A DNA stretch of 7,263 bases from Desulfobacterales bacterium (lineage in GTDB: Bacteria; Desulfobacterota; Desulfobacteria; Desulfobacterales; 4be13), in NCBI GenBank assembly GCA_029940115.1, contig JAOZRQ010000355.1:1-7263 (forward strand), read 5' to 3'. Position numbers and translations under genes: made by a program. Positions 6,035 to 7,263 of the stretch are shown here, in pieces; the first letter of the stretch is position 1, and every line of letters begins with the position of its first letter. The notes under the pieces were generated by a model. That model had not been told where the DNA came from. It made no database searches and saw only the letters and a list, made by a program, of their open reading frames with translations.

Positions 6035-6160
6035 CTGTGTATAGGACAAAAAGTTGGAAACAGGCGAGAAACCCGGCTTTTTTCCAGACTGACCGACCTC
6101 CCGACCGCAAGAAAAAGCCGGGTTTCTTGGCTCAGGCATTTTTTTTGTCCTGTACACAGG
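6035..6160. mobile_element. MITE-like element, 126 bp, flanked by an 8-bp target duplication
   Basis: The ends are inverted copies: CTGTGTATAGGACA (6035-6048) and TGTCCTGTACACAG (6146-6159), with one mismatch. A second, perfect 16-bp inverted pair lies inside: AGAAACCCGGCTTTTT (6067-6082) and AAAAAGCCGGGTTTCT (6112-6127). Together they would fold the element into one long interrupted hairpin with a loop of about 29 bases. TGAATGAT is directly repeated on both sides (6027-6034 and 6161-6168), abutting the element, as expected of an 8-bp target-site duplication. It encodes no transposase. It lies 30 bp upstream of the lipoprotein ribosome-binding site, so its right end may affect expression of that gene. 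Confidence 0.8.
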
Positions 6161-6190
6161 TGAATGATATATATGCTGATTTCATATTTG

Positions 6191-6196
6191 AGGAGG
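6191..6196 (+). promoter_or_regulatory. Shine-Dalgarno site of the lipoprotein gene
   Basis: AGGAGG lies seven bases before the ATG at 6204, within the longer purine run GAGGAGGAGAAAA. It supports this start, which also places the signal peptide correctly. Confidence 0.8.
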
Positions 6197-6203
6197 AGAA
6201 AAC

Positions 6204-6875
6204 ATGCTCAAAAAACTTCTCGTGTCAGTGATGGTGTGTCTGGTCTTTTCAGGATGTGAGGACGACCTGAATCTCAAAATCCGATATGATCAGATTCAGG
6301 GGCTCAAACAGGATGCGCGGGTGATTTTTGAAGAGAATACCATCGGCGTGGTGACAAAGGTATCCTATACGCGGGAAGGGGCATACCTTGCGGATGTAGT
6401 CATCAAGATGCCATTTGCAAAGGCGGCCACAGCGCATTCCAAGTTTTTCATCGTAACCGATCCGCAGAATGAAAAGGAGAAGGCCATCGAGATGATCGTG
6501 AGCACGAAAGGGGGGACCCCTTTGCAGGACGGCGTCACCGTCAAAGGCTCGCTCCGAACTTCGGCGTTCTTCGACCAACTCGGGGAGCAACTTGACAAAG
6601 GGATTGAGGGGGTCAAGAAGCAGTTTGGCAAATTTCTGGAGGACTTGAACCAGGTCCCCGAGAGCGAGGAGCTCAAAAAACTGGAGAAGGATATGAACCG
6701 TCTGGGTGAAGAATTGAGACGGTCCGGTGAATCCGTGAGGGAGAGGTTGCTGAAAGAGGTGGTGCCCCAACTCAGACAGGAGCTTGAGACCTTGCGGAAA
6801 AGGCTTCGGGAATTTGGGCGGGAACAGGAGTTGAATCCGCTGGAGGATAAGATGGATGAGATTGAGAAGACATGA
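6204..6875 (+). CDS. predicted lipoprotein with MCE/MlaD-like domain and C-terminal coiled coil
   Basis: A 223-residue protein with a short lipoprotein signal peptide: basic MLKK, a hydrophobic stretch and lipobox VFSGC, giving lipidated Cys18. Residues about 22-115 resemble the MCE/MlaD fold: IRYDQIQGLKQDARVIFEEN is followed by TIGVVTKVSY, matching the family pattern of a GL-x-x-x-A-x-V strand and a V-G-x-V turn. Proteins with this domain bind lipids or form hexameric tunnels for phospholipid movement across the envelope, usually with an ABC permease and ATPase. Residues about 125-223 are charged, heptad-like helix (many E, K, L and R) and probably coil. The protein should be anchored in the envelope and face the periplasm. 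No mla, pqi or ABC partner genes are visible, and the gene appears monocistronic. It is preceded by a strong Shine-Dalgarno site and a MITE-like insertion. The lipoprotein call is firm; the MCE assignment is by pattern only. Confidence 0.75.
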   Translation: MLKKLLVSVMVCLVFSGCEDDLNLKIRYDQIQGLKQDARVIFEENTIGVVTKVSYTREGAYLADVVIKMPFAKAATAHSKFFIVTDPQNEKEKAIEMIVSTKGGTPLQDGVTVKGSLRTSAFFDQLGEQLDKGIEGVKKQFGKFLEDLNQVPESEELKKLEKDMNRLGEELRRSGESVRERLLKEVVPQLRQELETLRKRLREFGREQELNPLEDKMDEIEKT

Positions 6876-6971
6876 TAGTTGCCAGTTGTTGATGCTTGAC
6901 AATTGTCAGTTGCCGGCTTCTTTGAACAGGACGCGAAGCGTCTCTGTGCCATCAAGTTGGGAGCGAAGCAG

Positions 6972-7041
6972 AAAGAAACCCGGTTTCACCCTCAATGGTG
7001 CGGTTGATTATCCTTTGGTGGACTGGTGATTGGGTTTCTTT
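6972..7041. repeat. 70-bp inverted-repeat element, AAAGAAACCC ends
   Basis: AAAGAAACCC (6972-6981) and GGGTTTCTTT (7032-7041) are perfect 10-bp inverted copies separated by 50 bases. The AGAAACCCGG core is shared with the inner arm of the element at 6035-6160, so the two may be related or have a common origin. No flanking duplication was found. Confidence 0.5.
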
Positions 7042-7049
7042 GACATGAA

Positions 7050-7079
7050 GCGTGGGAACAAGAGGCGGGGTTCCCACGC
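7050..7079. repeat. hairpin GCGTGGGAAC/GTTCCCACGC
   Basis: A perfect 10-bp stem (7050-7059 with 7070-7079) closes a 10-base purine-rich loop. It is followed by GGAGCGT, resembling dispersed GCGTGGGAAC-type hairpin repeats I recall from several repeat-rich genomes. A terminator is possible, but there is no T-tract. Confidence 0.55.
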
Positions 7080-7088
7080 GGAGCGTAG

Positions 7089-7211
7089 AAGGTGTTTGAA
7101 AACTCCCCTGTGAACCCCGCAATGGCGCGGGTTTCCGGGAGATGGCCATCTCCGGTCTGTCCAATCATCTCAGGAGGATGGCCCGCTCATGAAGGTGTTT
7201 GAAAACACCTT
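7089..7211. repeat. 123-bp unit bounded by AAGGTGTTT inverted ends
   Basis: GAAGGTGTTTGAAAAC occurs twice in direct orientation (7088-7103 and 7191-7206). The second copy continues into the near-perfect palindrome AAGGTGTTT-GA-AAACACCTT (7192-7211). The AAGGTGTTT at 7089-7097 and the AAACACCTT at 7203-7211 therefore form inverted ends of a 123-bp unit. It may be another small mobile element, but no target duplication longer than a few bases is visible. Confidence 0.45.
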
Positions 7212-7212
7212 A

Positions 7213-7263
7213 GGAACCGTGACCAAACAACTTCCCCATTTCCAGCTCCTGCCGGATTGCCAA
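7213..7263 (-). repeat. inverted copy of the 5918-5980 block with hairpin repeat, cut by the window end
   Basis: GGAACCGTGACCAAACAACT and the following five bases (7213-7237) are the inverted copy of 5956-5980, with 22 of 25 matching. It is followed by CTCCTGCCGGATTGCCAA (7246-7263), the left arm and loop of the hairpin repeat at 5738-5763. The right arm should lie just beyond the window. Confidence 0.65.

Larger units (their letters stand above)
6876..7263. other. non-coding, palindrome-rich tail
   Basis: No credible gene is seen in these 388 bases. The stretch contains a chain of short symmetric sequences. These include TGACAATTGTCA (6897-6908, perfect palindrome), GACGC-GAA-GCGTC (6930-6942), and a GC-rich imperfect stem around AACCCCGCAATGGCGCGGGTT (7113-7133). 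They also include GGAGATGGCCATCTCC (7138-7153, perfect palindrome). Larger structures are listed separately. None is followed by a clear T-run, so I do not call a terminator for the lipoprotein gene. Confidence 0.6.

Noticed and set aside
5494..6231. several 60-110 codon frames on both strands
   Set aside because: They translate dispersed repeats (SNGFCGL, PPDLAIR and similar) and have no ribosome-binding sites.
6249..6955. two long minus-strand frames over the lipoprotein gene
   Set aside because: They are shadows of a gene with a clear signal peptide, lipobox and ribosome-binding site on the plus strand.

Overview
The window looks like chromosomal DNA of a Gram-negative bacterium. A deltaproteobacterial (Desulfobacterota) host with many dispersed repeats is my best guess. 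That guess rests on the style of the STAND ATPase, a lipoprotein with an MCE/MlaD-like domain, moderate GC, and abundant short hairpin elements that translate to the recurring peptide SNGFCGL; it is an inference, not a marker-gene assignment. About 70% of the window is protein-coding. The rest is packed with short repeats and MITE-like elements.

Layout. Positions 1-450 hold a roughly 100-bp tandem repeat array (three visible copies). A 138-bp element with 17-bp terminal inverted repeats and a 7-bp target duplication has inserted into it. Then comes ribF (451-1386, +), the bifunctional FAD-forming enzyme, followed by a small convergent hypothetical gene (1424-1642, -) whose upstream side abuts a solo repeat arm. 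A pseB-like UDP-GlcNAc 4,6-dehydratase gene follows (1883-2869, +) without the usual pseC beside it. Its stop codon touches a 129-bp inverted-repeat element (2870-2998).

The largest gene (3025-5292, -) encodes a 755-residue NB-ARC-type STAND ATPase with a short C-terminal TPR region and an N-terminal domain I do not recognise. It converges on pseB, stands alone, and has a perfect Shine-Dalgarno site. Elements with the same kind of ends (TTCTAACGG...) lie on both sides of it. Positions 5293-6203 hold no credible gene: a leader hairpin, the second TTCTRACGG element, a 98/106-bp tandem duplication with strong hairpins, a degenerate copy of that hairpin, and a 126-bp element flanked by an 8-bp duplication. 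The last element sits just upstream of a lipoprotein gene (6204-6875, +). The tail from 6876 is non-coding and rich in palindromes; it ends inside another copy of the hairpin repeat.

The genes do not form one pathway. ribF (flavin cofactors), pseB (pseudaminic-acid-type sugar or other surface glycan), the STAND protein (signalling or defence candidate) and the lipoprotein (envelope lipid transport family) look like unrelated single-gene units separated by repeat-rich spacers. The best candidates for something undescribed are the STAND protein with its unassigned N-terminus and the two MITE-like elements with clean target duplications.
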